Below, piece by piece: positions 34,288-40,957 of a stretch of 40,957 nt of DNA. The stretch is taken from NCBI GenBank assembly GCA_030665965.1, contig DAOUYT010000002.1:1-40957 (forward strand). The letters are read 5' to 3'. Position numbers and translations under genes: made by a program. This DNA comes from a bacterium (GTDB lineage: Bacteria > Patescibacteriota > Minisyncoccia > Minisyncoccales > JANBVM01). Every line of letters begins with the position of its first letter. The first letter of the stretch is position 1. Below the pieces are notes generated by a model. The model was not told the origin of the DNA. It saw nothing but the letters and a program-made list of their open reading frames with translations, and ran no database searches.

Positions 34288-35151
34288 ATGCTAAGAATAT
34301 TTAATATCTCAGAATTTGGAGATTACTCTTTTAATGCGGTAGAGTTTATCAGTTTAAAGTATAATCTTAGAAAAGTTGTTCAATTGGATTTACGTTCTGA
34401 ACGTAGATTTTTGGATTTACAAAAAATAGTTAAAAAATTGGGTTGGGCAGTTGTAAAGTCTAATTTTAAATTTGATTTAGAAGAAAGAAAAAAAGGAAAT
34501 TTTAAACGTATAGACATTAATGATAAAAGAAAAGGAGAGTTCCGTATTTATATTTTTAATCCTAAGAGATTGAGATTTAAAATACCCAATGAACCAAAAG
34601 AATTAGCCAGATTAATGGGTTATTCCTCTTGTTGTATTGATTCATATATGGAGCGTATGAAGGCAAACAAAAACATATTTGGATGTATGAATATTACCAA
34701 AGATTCAAGTTTTTCTTTCCTGATTAACCCTTTTGCAAAATTAGTATCTAATGCTTATTTAATAAATCACTTCCCTTGTTCTCTTAATTGTAAGAAAAGT
34801 TTAAAATTAGCAAAAGCAATATCGAAAGTAATTCAGTCAGATTATCCACACTTTTATAAAAAAATATATCAATATTGCCATTTTCCTGTTTTAGTGTTCC
34901 CTAATTCCAGTGCTAATTATGATATGGAAGAAGAAGTTCCTTTTTTGTTGTTAATGGAGAAATCAAAGGAAGAGCAAAGTTATAAAATCTTAAACAACAC
35001 ATTACACGGTGATAATAATTTATCTAAGAATTTTAAGAATGCAGATACAATTGTAGTATCTCGGAAAAACATAAAGGTTTTTAGGAATAATATCTTAAAG
35101 AGTCAAATTAATAGAAGCGCCGTAGAATCCTATTTTCTCATTCCTTATTAA
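34288..35151 (+). CDS. DUF483-like Cys-rich protein of unknown function
   Basis: A 287-residue protein. The recognisable core is ELARLMGYSSCCIDSYMERM, followed by SNAYLINHFPCSLNCKKSLKLAKAI. The GYxxCC and PCxxxC motifs recall DUF483-type proteins, which have no known function; the Cys residues could bind metal. I choose the ATG at 34288; a TTG at 34246 would add 14 residues. Codon use is more AT-rich than in the pilus genes, which suggests a boundary between core and accessory DNA. It lies upstream of the HxsD/HxsB genes on the same strand but is separated by a hairpin and a promoter. Confidence 0.5.
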   Translation: MLRIFNISEFGDYSFNAVEFISLKYNLRKVVQLDLRSERRFLDLQKIVKKLGWAVVKSNFKFDLEERKKGNFKRIDINDKRKGEFRIYIFNPKRLRFKIPNEPKELARLMGYSSCCIDSYMERMKANKNIFGCMNITKDSSFSFLINPFAKLVSNAYLINHFPCSLNCKKSLKLAKAISKVIQSDYPHFYKKIYQYCHFPVLVFPNSSANYDMEEEVPFLLLMEKSKEEQSYKILNNTLHGDNNLSKNFKNADTIVVSRKNIKVFRNNILKSQINRSAVESYFLIPY

Positions 35152-35156
35152 TACTC

Positions 35157-35188
35157 CTACGAGACCTGTCCTCGTAGAGATTTTGATT
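35157..35188 (+). terminator. Hairpin after the DUF483-like gene
   Basis: A perfect 7-bp stem CTACGAG-ACCTGTC-CTCGTAG followed by AGATTTTGATT. It is a plausible but weak terminator that separates this gene from the Hxs operon. Confidence 0.5.
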
Positions 35189-35245
35189 CTCGTCATGCTC
35201 AAAAATAAAATTATTTTTTAAACTCAAATACTAATAATATTAGAT

Positions 35246-35274
35246 TTTACAATGGTAAGTTTTTATCTTATACT
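35246..35274 (+). promoter_or_regulatory. Predicted promoter of the Hxs operon
   Basis: TTTACA (35246-35251), 17-base spacer and TATACT (35269-35274). The expected start near 35281 leaves a leader of about 39 bases before the HxsD-like ATG. Confidence 0.6.
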
Positions 35275-35319
35275 GGATAGTAATGAACAAACCCAAGAAA
35301 AATTTATATTAATAAAACA

Positions 35320-35799
35320 ATGTCAAAGCCAAATATTAATAAATCAGAAAACAAAATAGTTATTTCTGTAGACCCTAAGCTTTACCCTTTAGAGTCTATC
35401 TACGGGGCAGCTTATGTTTTTTTAGATAGAGCCTATGTTTTTCTAGATGGTGATTCTAAAAAAGAAGTCTATGTTCATCTAAAAGGAAAGAAGAAACTTA
35501 CAGATGGAGACATGGAGAATTTGGCAGATGAATTTCTTAATGAATTGTTGAATTACAGCTTGCGGTATCAGATTTCCAAGGATAACCGTCAGATTAGAGA
35601 ATATATAGTGGGAGCTGCCCTAATAGGTGCTTTAGGAGAGAACATCGACAAATCAATGGAATCAGATGAAAAGGATTGGAAAAAGGATCCTTTGGGAATT
35701 GCAGTTCCCTGGGAAGAAAAGTACGCAAAAAGAGATGGTACAAAAAAGAAAGAACCTCCTTTAAAAGGAGCAGTTGGACAAAAGGATGGTAAAAAATAG
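35320..35799 (+). CDS. hxsD: HxsD-like protein of a His-Xaa-Ser system
   Basis: A 159-residue protein matching HxsD, the small conserved partner of the His-Xaa-Ser radical SAM system. Key segments are VDPKLYPLESIYGAAYVFLDRAYVF (residues 18-41) and DEFLNELLNYSLRYQI (70-85), the region behind the family's LLNDYxLRE signature, then IREYIVGAALIGAL. The last 40 residues are Lys-rich and probably disordered. Its biochemical role is unknown; substrate recognition or scaffolding of the maturase is a reasonable guess. It is followed after six bases by a shorter relative and then the HxsB-like gene. Confidence 0.8.
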   Translation: MSKPNINKSENKIVISVDPKLYPLESIYGAAYVFLDRAYVFLDGDSKKEVYVHLKGKKKLTDGDMENLADEFLNELLNYSLRYQISKDNRQIREYIVGAALIGALGENIDKSMESDEKDWKKDPLGIAVPWEEKYAKRDGTKKKEPPLKGAVGQKDGKK

Positions 35800-35805
35800 A
35801 GCATT

Positions 35806-36012
35806 ATGACTATTGTTTTTAATAAACAATTTTATCATCTGCAGGCTATAAAAAAAGCAACTGAGGCTTATAAAGAATTGGCTGTCTTTAACATCAAAGA
35901 AAAAGATAATAATATTGAGATTGACATAGATGGGGTGGATAAAGATGTTAAAGACGTTATTAAAGACGAATTTTGCAACTATGTATTGGCAGAAACCAAA
36001 AAGTTTACATAG
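35806..36012 (+). CDS. Short HxsD-like protein (tandem paralogue)
   Basis: A 68-residue protein. By eye it aligns with the first 85 residues of the upstream HxsD-like protein: QFYHLQAIKKATEAY against KLYPLESIYGAAYVF, and KDEFCNYVLAETK against ADEFLNELLNYSL. It lacks the IREYIVGAAL segment and the Lys-rich tail. It lies between the HxsD-like and HxsB-like genes with gaps of 6 and 24 bases, so one operon is likely. It may form a heterodimer with the longer copy; this is inference. Confidence 0.6.
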   Translation: MTIVFNKQFYHLQAIKKATEAYKELAVFNIKEKDNNIEIDIDGVDKDVKDVIKDEFCNYVLAETKKFT

Positions 36013-36036
36013 TAGCTTTGTATATTTTTTATCATT

Positions 36037-37497
36037 ATGTTGTCAGATTCAAATAAGATTAAATTAAACAGGGAAAAGGTAGGTTTTTGCCGTTTTAAGA
36101 AACTAGATGATAAATATCTATTAACCAATGATGTGGGATATTATTATTTTTTAGAACCTGATAAATTTAAAGATTTTATGGAGGGAAAACTAAAAAGAGA
36201 AAGTGATATTTATCAAGAATTGAAAGATAAAGGATTTATCAGGGATGATTTTGACATAGATGAAATGATTAAGACGTGTAGCTCCTGTAATATTTCTTCA
36301 ATTGGTGGTCCTTCCCTTCATATAATAGTTGTTACCTTGAGGTGTAATTTTAAGTGTATCTATTGTCAGGCAAGCCGTCGTTCAATGGAAGAGAAACAAT
36401 ATGACATGGATGTAAAAACAGCAAAAAGGGTTGTTGATACAATATTTGAAAGCCCGAGCAAGGTGATTACAATAGAGTTTCAGGGCGGAGAACCATTGGT
36501 CAACTGGCCGGTGGTTAAATTCATTGTTGAATACGCAAGAGAAAAAAACAGAACAGAGAAAAAGAAACTTTTAATTTCTCTGGTTTCTAATTTCAGCTTG
36601 ATGACAGAGGAAAAATATAAATTCTTAACTGAAAAAGAGGTAAGTCTTTGTACTTCTCTGGATGGTCCTGAAGAGCTTCAGAATAGAAATCGGCCTTTGC
36701 CCAATGGAAATGGTTATCGGCTTACTACCTCGTGGATTAATAAAATAAAAAAAGATGAACAAGATAAAACAAAAAAAGGTCATGCCTGTTATTATTTATC
36801 TGCCCTCGCTACCATATCCAGGTTTTCTCTTAAATATCCAAAAGAGATTATAGACGAATATGTTAAATGGGGATTCAGGGGCATACATTTACGACCCTTA
36901 AGCTTTTTAGGTTTTTCTGGCGGCCCAGCTAAGGAAAAGATTGGTTATTCACCTGAAGAATTTATGGAATTTTGGCGGGAAGCAATGGATTACATTATAG
37001 AGATTAATGTCAGAGGGAAGTTATTCTATGAAAGGGGGGTGAGGATAATGCTCACAAAGATTTTAACAGACAGGGATCCTGGTTTCCTCGATTTACGTTC
37101 ACCTTGTGGAGCGGCAATTGGTCAGTTGGTCTATAACCATGATGGTAAGGTTTATACCTGTGATGAAGGGAGAATGGTGAAAGATGATACTTTTATGCTC
37201 GGTGATGTAAATAAAGATACTTATAAAAAGATAATCTCTAATCCAAAAGTCAAGACAATGGTTACAGCTTCAATATTAGACAATTTATCATGCGATTACT
37301 GTGTTTATAAACCTTATTGTGGTGTATGCCCGGTTCTGGCTTACGCTCTTTACGGGAATCTTTTTCCCCAGGTAATAAATACTGACCGTTGTAAGGTGCA
37401 TAAAGAAATGTTTGACTATGTTTTTAGAAAATTGCAAAATGAAAGAACAGGTAAGACTTTTAATCAATGGGTAACATTGCCGAAGACAAAAGCTTGA
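36037..37497 (+). CDS. hxsB: HxsB-like radical SAM/SPASM maturase
   Basis: A 486-residue peptide-modifying enzyme. The radical SAM motif is CNFKCIYC (Cys103, Cys107, Cys110), with EFQGGEPL as the SAM-binding GGE motif. A SPASM domain for auxiliary iron-sulfur clusters has Cys357, 375, 419, 422, 428, 431 and 452 (SPCGAAIGQLVYNHDGKVYTCDEG, CDYCVYKPYCGVCPV). This spacing and the CDEGRM segment match HxsB. An extra CSSC pair (residues 81-84) precedes the core. The N-terminal 80 residues may be a peptide-recognition domain. The neighbouring HxsA-like protein with His-Xaa-Ser repeats is the expected substrate. Confidence 0.85.
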   Translation: MLSDSNKIKLNREKVGFCRFKKLDDKYLLTNDVGYYYFLEPDKFKDFMEGKLKRESDIYQELKDKGFIRDDFDIDEMIKTCSSCNISSIGGPSLHIIVVTLRCNFKCIYCQASRRSMEEKQYDMDVKTAKRVVDTIFESPSKVITIEFQGGEPLVNWPVVKFIVEYAREKNRTEKKKLLISLVSNFSLMTEEKYKFLTEKEVSLCTSLDGPEELQNRNRPLPNGNGYRLTTSWINKIKKDEQDKTKKGHACYYLSALATISRFSLKYPKEIIDEYVKWGFRGIHLRPLSFLGFSGGPAKEKIGYSPEEFMEFWREAMDYIIEINVRGKLFYERGVRIMLTKILTDRDPGFLDLRSPCGAAIGQLVYNHDGKVYTCDEGRMVKDDTFMLGDVNKDTYKKIISNPKVKTMVTASILDNLSCDYCVYKPYCGVCPVLAYALYGNLFPQVINTDRCKVHKEMFDYVFRKLQNERTGKTFNQWVTLPKTKA

Positions 37498-37558
37498 GAG
37501 ATGAATGGTGGAACCAAGAATAGCCTGGACTGAAGAAATGCTATTTTATTGAAATCTA

Positions 37559-37567
37559 TGGTATAAT
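37559..37567 (+). promoter_or_regulatory. Extended -10 promoter of the HxsA-like gene
   Basis: TGGTATAAT (TATAAT at 37562-37567) lies 30 bases before the ATG at 37598, so the substrate gene can be expressed apart from its maturase. Confidence 0.55.
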
Positions 37568-37597
37568 AATATAATAATATTAAAATCATATAAAAAT

Positions 37598-39052
37598 ATG
37601 TTAATAAAAAAACTACCATCTATAAAAAAGAATATTGAAGCATTTCTCACAAGCGAGGAAGGAAAGATAAGCAAAAAGAGTGCTTTGGAATTAGGTATGG
37701 GGGTGGCTATGTTAGGGACGATGCTGACCCAAACAGCTTCAGCCGTCCACAAGAGCTTTTCTCAAGCTGGCTCTCCCTCCTCTCATGCCAGTCATCTCTC
37801 GAAAGGATCAGGTGGTATGGCTGCTGTGCATTCGTCTGGTGGACACACTTCCCATATTTCCCATAGTTCTCATAGCTCTCATAGTTCTCATACCTCTCAT
37901 AGTTCCCACAGTTCCCATGGTTCCCATGGTTCCCATAGTTCCCATGGTTCCCATGGTTCCCACAGCTCCCATAGTTCCCACGGTTCCCACGGTTCCCACA
38001 GCTCCCATGTCTCCCATGCTAGTTGTGGTGGTGGTTGTCCATTTGTTTTAGTTTGGAACGGTAAAAGGTTTATTATTGATAACAACATCTTACCTGACTC
38101 CGAAAATATATTAAGGAAAAATACTGTTGTGGAGGAATTATACAAATTAGAAGTAGTACCCAAATCCAAAAACAAAAAGTATCTTTTACAGGTAATGGAG
38201 TTTGAAAAAGAACATTCTTACTTTCATGGATTTGAGCTTATTAAAATTGTCCATTCAAAAGAACTGAGCATTGGCATTATCAATAAGAAAATAGTTGCTT
38301 TCAAAAACCTTATCTTACCCTCTTTGATTAAAGACAAAAAAGGCAAAGACTGGACAAAGCAATTATCTGCTTTAGATGATAAAGCATTCTTTAATGGAGA
38401 AAAAGATGATGTATTAAATATCAAATTTGGCAATATCCAAAGTTTAAAGAACTGCCATCTGGTTTTTAGAGCCAGTCTTAGGGCAGGCTATCCCAGGATT
38501 GCCAAGATAGGGCAAAGATTAGAAAGAGCTGTTTCTGAAAACAAACTGATTGATTCCTTAAAAAAGATAGCAGCAGCTTCCTTGGCAGCTGCCAAGATAA
38601 TGGAATCTGACACTGCTTCTGCAGAAATTGTTAAATCCATTAATCTCTCTGTTGTATATATCGGGGAGAATAAAGAGAAATTAGTTAACATCATTCATCC
38701 TAGAGAACAATTCTCTGTGGGTTTGGTTAATATTTTCCCACACATAAAGAGGGGACAGAAGTCTTTATCTTTAACATTAGAATGGACTGCTCCTCACAAT
38801 TTAAGCTTTATTGGCTTAGCAGATGTTGATTCATTAACGAGTCCCCATATTAAGCAAGAGATTGTTAAACTATCTAATCTAAGACATTCAGAAGATAAGG
38901 ATATTAATAAAAAGCATTTAAAGGATGGAAAAGTAGAATTAATTCCTGGTAAATATCTTGAATTAGAGTTTCCTGCAAAAGAAGAAGAGGTTAAATCTAA
39001 TCAAAAAACTTCCCTTGTCCTTAAATCTAAAGGATACTATACACCTCTTTAA
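37598..39052 (+). CDS. hxsA: HxsA-like His-Xaa-Ser repeat protein with large C-terminal domain
   Basis: A 484-residue protein, probably the substrate of the HxsB-like enzyme. Residues 1-35 form a charged leader (FLTSEEGKISKKSALELG); a hydrophobic segment (about 32-46) ends in TASA-VH, a possible signal peptidase site. Residues 83-140 are a strict HxS repeat: 20 His, each exactly three residues apart, with Ser before each His and Ser, Gly, Thr, Ile or Val in the variable place. Then comes CGGGCPFVLVWNGKRFIIDNN and a roughly 340-residue, beta-rich, non-repetitive domain with no family I can name. Known HxsA proteins are, to my knowledge, much shorter. Modification of the repeats, possibly on a surface protein, is inferred. 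Confidence 0.75.
   Translation: MLIKKLPSIKKNIEAFLTSEEGKISKKSALELGMGVAMLGTMLTQTASAVHKSFSQAGSPSSHASHLSKGSGGMAAVHSSGGHTSHISHSSHSSHSSHTSHSSHSSHGSHGSHSSHGSHGSHSSHSSHGSHGSHSSHVSHASCGGGCPFVLVWNGKRFIIDNNILPDSENILRKNTVVEELYKLEVVPKSKNKKYLLQVMEFEKEHSYFHGFELIKIVHSKELSIGIINKKIVAFKNLILPSLIKDKKGKDWTKQLSALDDKAFFNGEKDDVLNIKFGNIQSLKNCHLVFRASLRAGYPRIAKIGQRLERAVSENKLIDSLKKIAAASLAAAKIMESDTASAEIVKSINLSVVYIGENKEKLVNIIHPREQFSVGLVNIFPHIKRGQKSLSLTLEWTAPHNLSFIGLADVDSLTSPHIKQEIVKLSNLRHSEDKDINKKHLKDGKVELIPGKYLELEFPAKEEEVKSNQKTSLVLKSKGYYTPL
37844..38017 (+). repeat. 9-bp tandem repeat encoding His-Xaa-Ser
   Basis: Nineteen 9-base units, mostly TCCCATAGT and TCCCATGGT variants, in perfect codon phase. The unit sequence varies mainly at the third base and in the Xaa codon. 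It is a coding repeat, not a CRISPR. Confidence 0.92.
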
Positions 39053-39119
39053 TGAAATTAGGGTATTTGATAAAAAGTGATATATTATACTTTATGATTT
39101 TAAAGTATTATTGTAATAT

Positions 39120-39145
39120 TGGCTATTGAAGAAATAGCCATTTTT
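39120..39145 (+). terminator. Terminator after the HxsA-like gene
   Basis: An 8-bp stem TGGCTATT with AATAGCCA and a five-base loop, followed by TTTTTATT. Confidence 0.7.
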
Positions 39146-39150
39146 ATTAA

Positions 39151-39401
39151 ATGAAAAGATTGATTCATATTAACCTTACTTATTATTGTAATAGAAGCTG
39201 TGGTTACTGTTTTGCCAAGGGTTTTTTAGAAAAATCATTAATGAATTACAATGGGAAGTAAATTTGTTTCCCCAGTGCAAGGATTGTGTTTTTAAAAAGA
39301 ATAAACAATGCCAAGCGGGTTGCTTGAATCGTAAACTTCTTCAGGTTAAGGATGCTGTCAAATTAACAGACAGGAATTTAAAACCGCCAAGCATACATTA
39401 A
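39151..39401 (+). pseudogene. Internally deleted radical SAM/SPASM gene remnant
   Basis: The frame from ATG 39151 reads MKRLIHINLTYYCNRSCGYC, a clear radical SAM start with CxxxCxxC, but stops at 39261 after 36 codons. In another frame the next bases (from about 39245 to the stop at 39401) read WEVNLFPQCKDCVFKKNKQC and then QAGCLNRKLLQ, which looks like the Cys-rich end of a SPASM domain. The middle 250-300 residues of the enzyme are missing. It is best explained as a decayed second maturase gene. It lies downstream of the HxsA-like gene, where an HxsC-type partner could once have been. Confidence 0.7.
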
Positions 39402-39682
39402 TCTTATCTTGTTTAATTATATTGAAAGTGTTATTCTTAATTACGAGCAAAGCGAGGAATCAAGGTTCTTGCTGAAAGCAAGGTTCTTATTAAGAGATTT
39501 ATATTCTTTCTAGCAAGAACAATCCAAAGAACAATCTAGGATTGATGTGAGAATTGATTCAAAGACAATAATGTTGATATAGCCAGACAACCCTTTATAC
39601 TTTTTGGATATTACTGAATAAATTAATTTTTCTAAAGGTCAAAAAATAATAAAAATAATAAAAATTAAGTCAAAATAAAAAT
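39402..39682. other. Noncoding stretch with short repeats
   Basis: No convincing gene. It holds CAAGGTTCTT twice (39461, 39479), an inverted partner AGCAAGAAC (39512), AAGAACAATC twice (39515, 39527), and a GAGCAAAGCGAGGAATCAA element (39445-39463) related to sequences at 32706 and 35183. It looks like decayed or recombined DNA between the radical SAM remnant and the next gene. Confidence 0.6.
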
Positions 39683-40321
39683 ATGAATAAGATACTAATA
39701 TTTTTAATAAGTGTTGTTTTTGTGGTGGTTGTTTTTGTGGTAGTAGTTAATACTGTATTCTCTCCTCAATACCCTACTCAAAACAATTCTTTAATTGAAG
39801 AATTGCCACCTATTACAGATGAAGAATTAAATAGGATTCTTGGTCTGGTTACCCAAAATCTAGGCCAAGATTTTTCAGATTTAAACGAAAGCCATTTAAT
39901 TAATTTAGTTCATATTGTAAAAGAAAATTATGATTATGAAATTTCTTGCCGGCTTGGTCCTGCTTATGAGACCGCAAATTTAAATAAATACTTCCCTGAA
40001 GAACTGGTTTCTATGGGTCAAATAAGAAACTGTGATGTTGAAACCGCCAAAGTAATAGATAAGGCAGTGCGCTCTTTTAGAGTAGACTGCAGGGTTTTTA
40101 CAGGTGAAATACCACCTGGGCTTACTGATTATTATTTCTTTGCTGTATCTTTTAAAGAAGAGAAAGTAACTCAAGAATGGATTGATACGATAACTCAAAC
40201 ACAGAGTGATAGACCAGAAGTGCTAAAGTGTCTTGAACCCTTAAAGAATCTAATAGGAGAGACAGTAGCCAAGTCTGGAGCAGGGGTAGTAGATTTAAAA
40301 GAGAACCTTGTCTTTTTCTAA
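39683..40321 (+). CDS. Membrane-anchored or secreted protein of unknown function
   Basis: A 212-residue protein with an N-terminal hydrophobic helix of about 22 residues (ILIFLISVVFVVVVFVVVVN) after a single Lys, so it is either an anchored or a secreted protein. The rest is soluble, acidic, and carries four Cys (ISCRLG, RNCDVE, VDCRVF, LKCLEP). I recognise no family. It lies between two radical SAM reading frames of the accessory locus, so it could belong to the Hxs region, but nothing in the sequence proves that. Confidence 0.6.
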   Translation: MNKILIFLISVVFVVVVFVVVVNTVFSPQYPTQNNSLIEELPPITDEELNRILGLVTQNLGQDFSDLNESHLINLVHIVKENYDYEISCRLGPAYETANLNKYFPEELVSMGQIRNCDVETAKVIDKAVRSFRVDCRVFTGEIPPGLTDYYFFAVSFKEEKVTQEWIDTITQTQSDRPEVLKCLEPLKNLIGETVAKSGAGVVDLKENLVFF

Positions 40322-40468
40322 TGAGAAGCTATTTAGGCGCCAGTAGAGATAATATCTATAAACATTAAGGGTTATTTACTTTACAAAATAAAAAATTATT
40401 AGATTTCATACAGATCCTTAATTTATAGAATCAAGATTCTTGTAATAAATAAATATTGTATCTTTCAA

Positions 40469-40957
40469 ATGACAATGAGACGAGTTGATTTAAAAGTGGG
40501 CTTTCAATGTAACAATCGTTGTAGATTCTGTGTTCAGGGTAATAAAAGAGAGGCGTGTCCCGATAAATCCACAGAAGAGGTAATGGCAATCTTAAAAAAA
40601 GAAGTTAAAGACCATGAAGGTATTGTTTTTACAGGAGGGGAACCCACTATTAGAAAAGAACTTATAGAGTGGGTGAAATATGCCAGGGACTTGGGCTATA
40701 AAACAATTCAGATTCAAACCAATGGAAGAATATTTGCTTATAAGAGTTTTTGCGAAAAAATGATTAAAGCTGGTGCTAATGAATTTTCACCAGCTCTTCA
40801 CGGTTCCACGGCTGAAATCCACGATTATTTAACCCGGGTGCCAGGAAGTTTTAACCAAACTATTCAAGGAATTAAAAATCTAAAGGATTTAGGGCAGTAT
40901 ATCTTAAGCAACACAGTAATTACTAAACCAAATTATAAGGATTTGCCAAATTTAGCT
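40469..40957 (+). CDS. Radical SAM protein, 3' end beyond the window
   Basis: An open frame of 163 codons running off the right edge. CNNRCRFC (Cys14, Cys18, Cys21) is the iron-sulfur motif, followed by VQGNKR, FTGGEPTIRKEL (GGE motif), IQTNGR and SPALHGSTAEIHD. The short CxxxCxxC-VQG type start differs from the HxsB-like protein, and from HxsC as I recall it. The C-terminal domain is unseen, so class and target cannot be assigned. Its position in the Hxs region suggests a second maturase. Confidence 0.85.
   Translation, partial: MTMRRVDLKVGFQCNNRCRFCVQGNKREACPDKSTEEVMAILKKEVKDHEGIVFTGGEPTIRKELIEWVKYARDLGYKTIQIQTNGRIFAYKSFCEKMIKAGANEFSPALHGSTAEIHDYLTRVPGSFNQTIQGIKNLKDLGQYILSNTVITKPNYKDLPNLA

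Noticed and set aside
37844-38017. CRISPR-like array.
   Set aside because: Units are 9 bases, in codon phase, with no spacers and no cas genes nearby.
37808-38175. Long frames on both strands across the His-Ser repeat (Val-Pro, Met-Gly-Thr and Trp-Glu-Pro repeats).
   Set aside because: They are shadows of the 9-bp coding repeat; only the HxsA-like frame has a leader, a following domain and upstream signals.
39094-39129. Eleven-codon frame MILKYYCNIGY before the HxsA terminator hairpin.
   Set aside because: Its resemblance to the radical SAM remnant rests on one 13-mer, and the frame runs into the terminator.
1-40957. Alternative code with UGA as glycine, as in some CPR phyla.
   Set aside because: Many genes end cleanly at UGA (for example valS and the metallo-hydrolase) and Gly sites use GGN; standard bacterial code fits.

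Overview
The window looks like a piece of a Candidate Phyla Radiation (Patescibacteria, probably Parcubacteria-like) genome. It is AT-rich and densely packed. Several universal proteins are trimmed: IF-2 has no N-terminal region and ValRS is about 705 residues. GyrA carries an intein. The twelve tRNA genes do not encode CCA, and there is a complete type IV pilus cluster of the kind these genomes carry. UGA acts as a stop, so the UGA=Gly code of some CPR lineages does not apply. The lineage is inferred from gene content only.

Region 1 (1-8.5 kb): tRNA-Leu and tRNA-Cys, then infB-rbfA with an upstream DUF4446 gene on the minus strand. Next come tRNA-Ser, a ketopantoate-reductase-like gene, tRNA-Val and tRNA-Leu, rplS with a metallo-hydrolase gene, rpsA and ftsH.

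Region 2 (8.4-15.8 kb): tRNA-Ile and tRNA-Val lead directly into an RluA-type pseudouridine synthase, a small membrane protein and intein-bearing gyrA. A methyltransferase and three tandem VirB2/TrbC-like small membrane proteins follow, ending in a terminator and tRNA-Leu.

Region 3 (15.8-25.6 kb): a minus-strand unit of tRNA-Glu, membrane GT2 glycosyltransferase, PrsW-like protease and Hsp20; then tsaD-valS (plus), recG (minus, behind tRNA-Arg), a HepT-like gene between two tRNA-Ser genes, and comF.

Region 4 (25.7-34.2 kb): a type IV pilus cluster in the order pilM, pilN-like, pilO-like, pilP-like, pilB, CheY-like regulator, pilT, pilC, prepilin, prepilin peptidase. It includes extension and retraction motors, platform, pilin and processing enzyme.

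Region 5 (34.2 kb to the end) is the accessory region and the most interesting part. It appears to hold a His-Xaa-Ser (Hxs)-type radical SAM peptide-modification system: a DUF483-like protein, two tandem HxsD-like proteins, an HxsB-like radical SAM/SPASM maturase, and a 484-residue HxsA-like protein. The HxsA-like protein has a leader, 20 histidines spaced exactly every third residue, and a large C-terminal domain. After it come an internally deleted radical SAM remnant, a membrane-anchored protein of unknown function, and a third radical SAM gene that runs off the window. The Hxs family was defined computationally; this layout (large fused substrate, paired HxsD, no recognisable HxsC, CPR host, next to pilus genes) looks unusual.

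Expression signals are mostly extended -10 promoters (TGnTAWAAT) with short leaders. At three places a start codon lies one base after the end of a tRNA gene.
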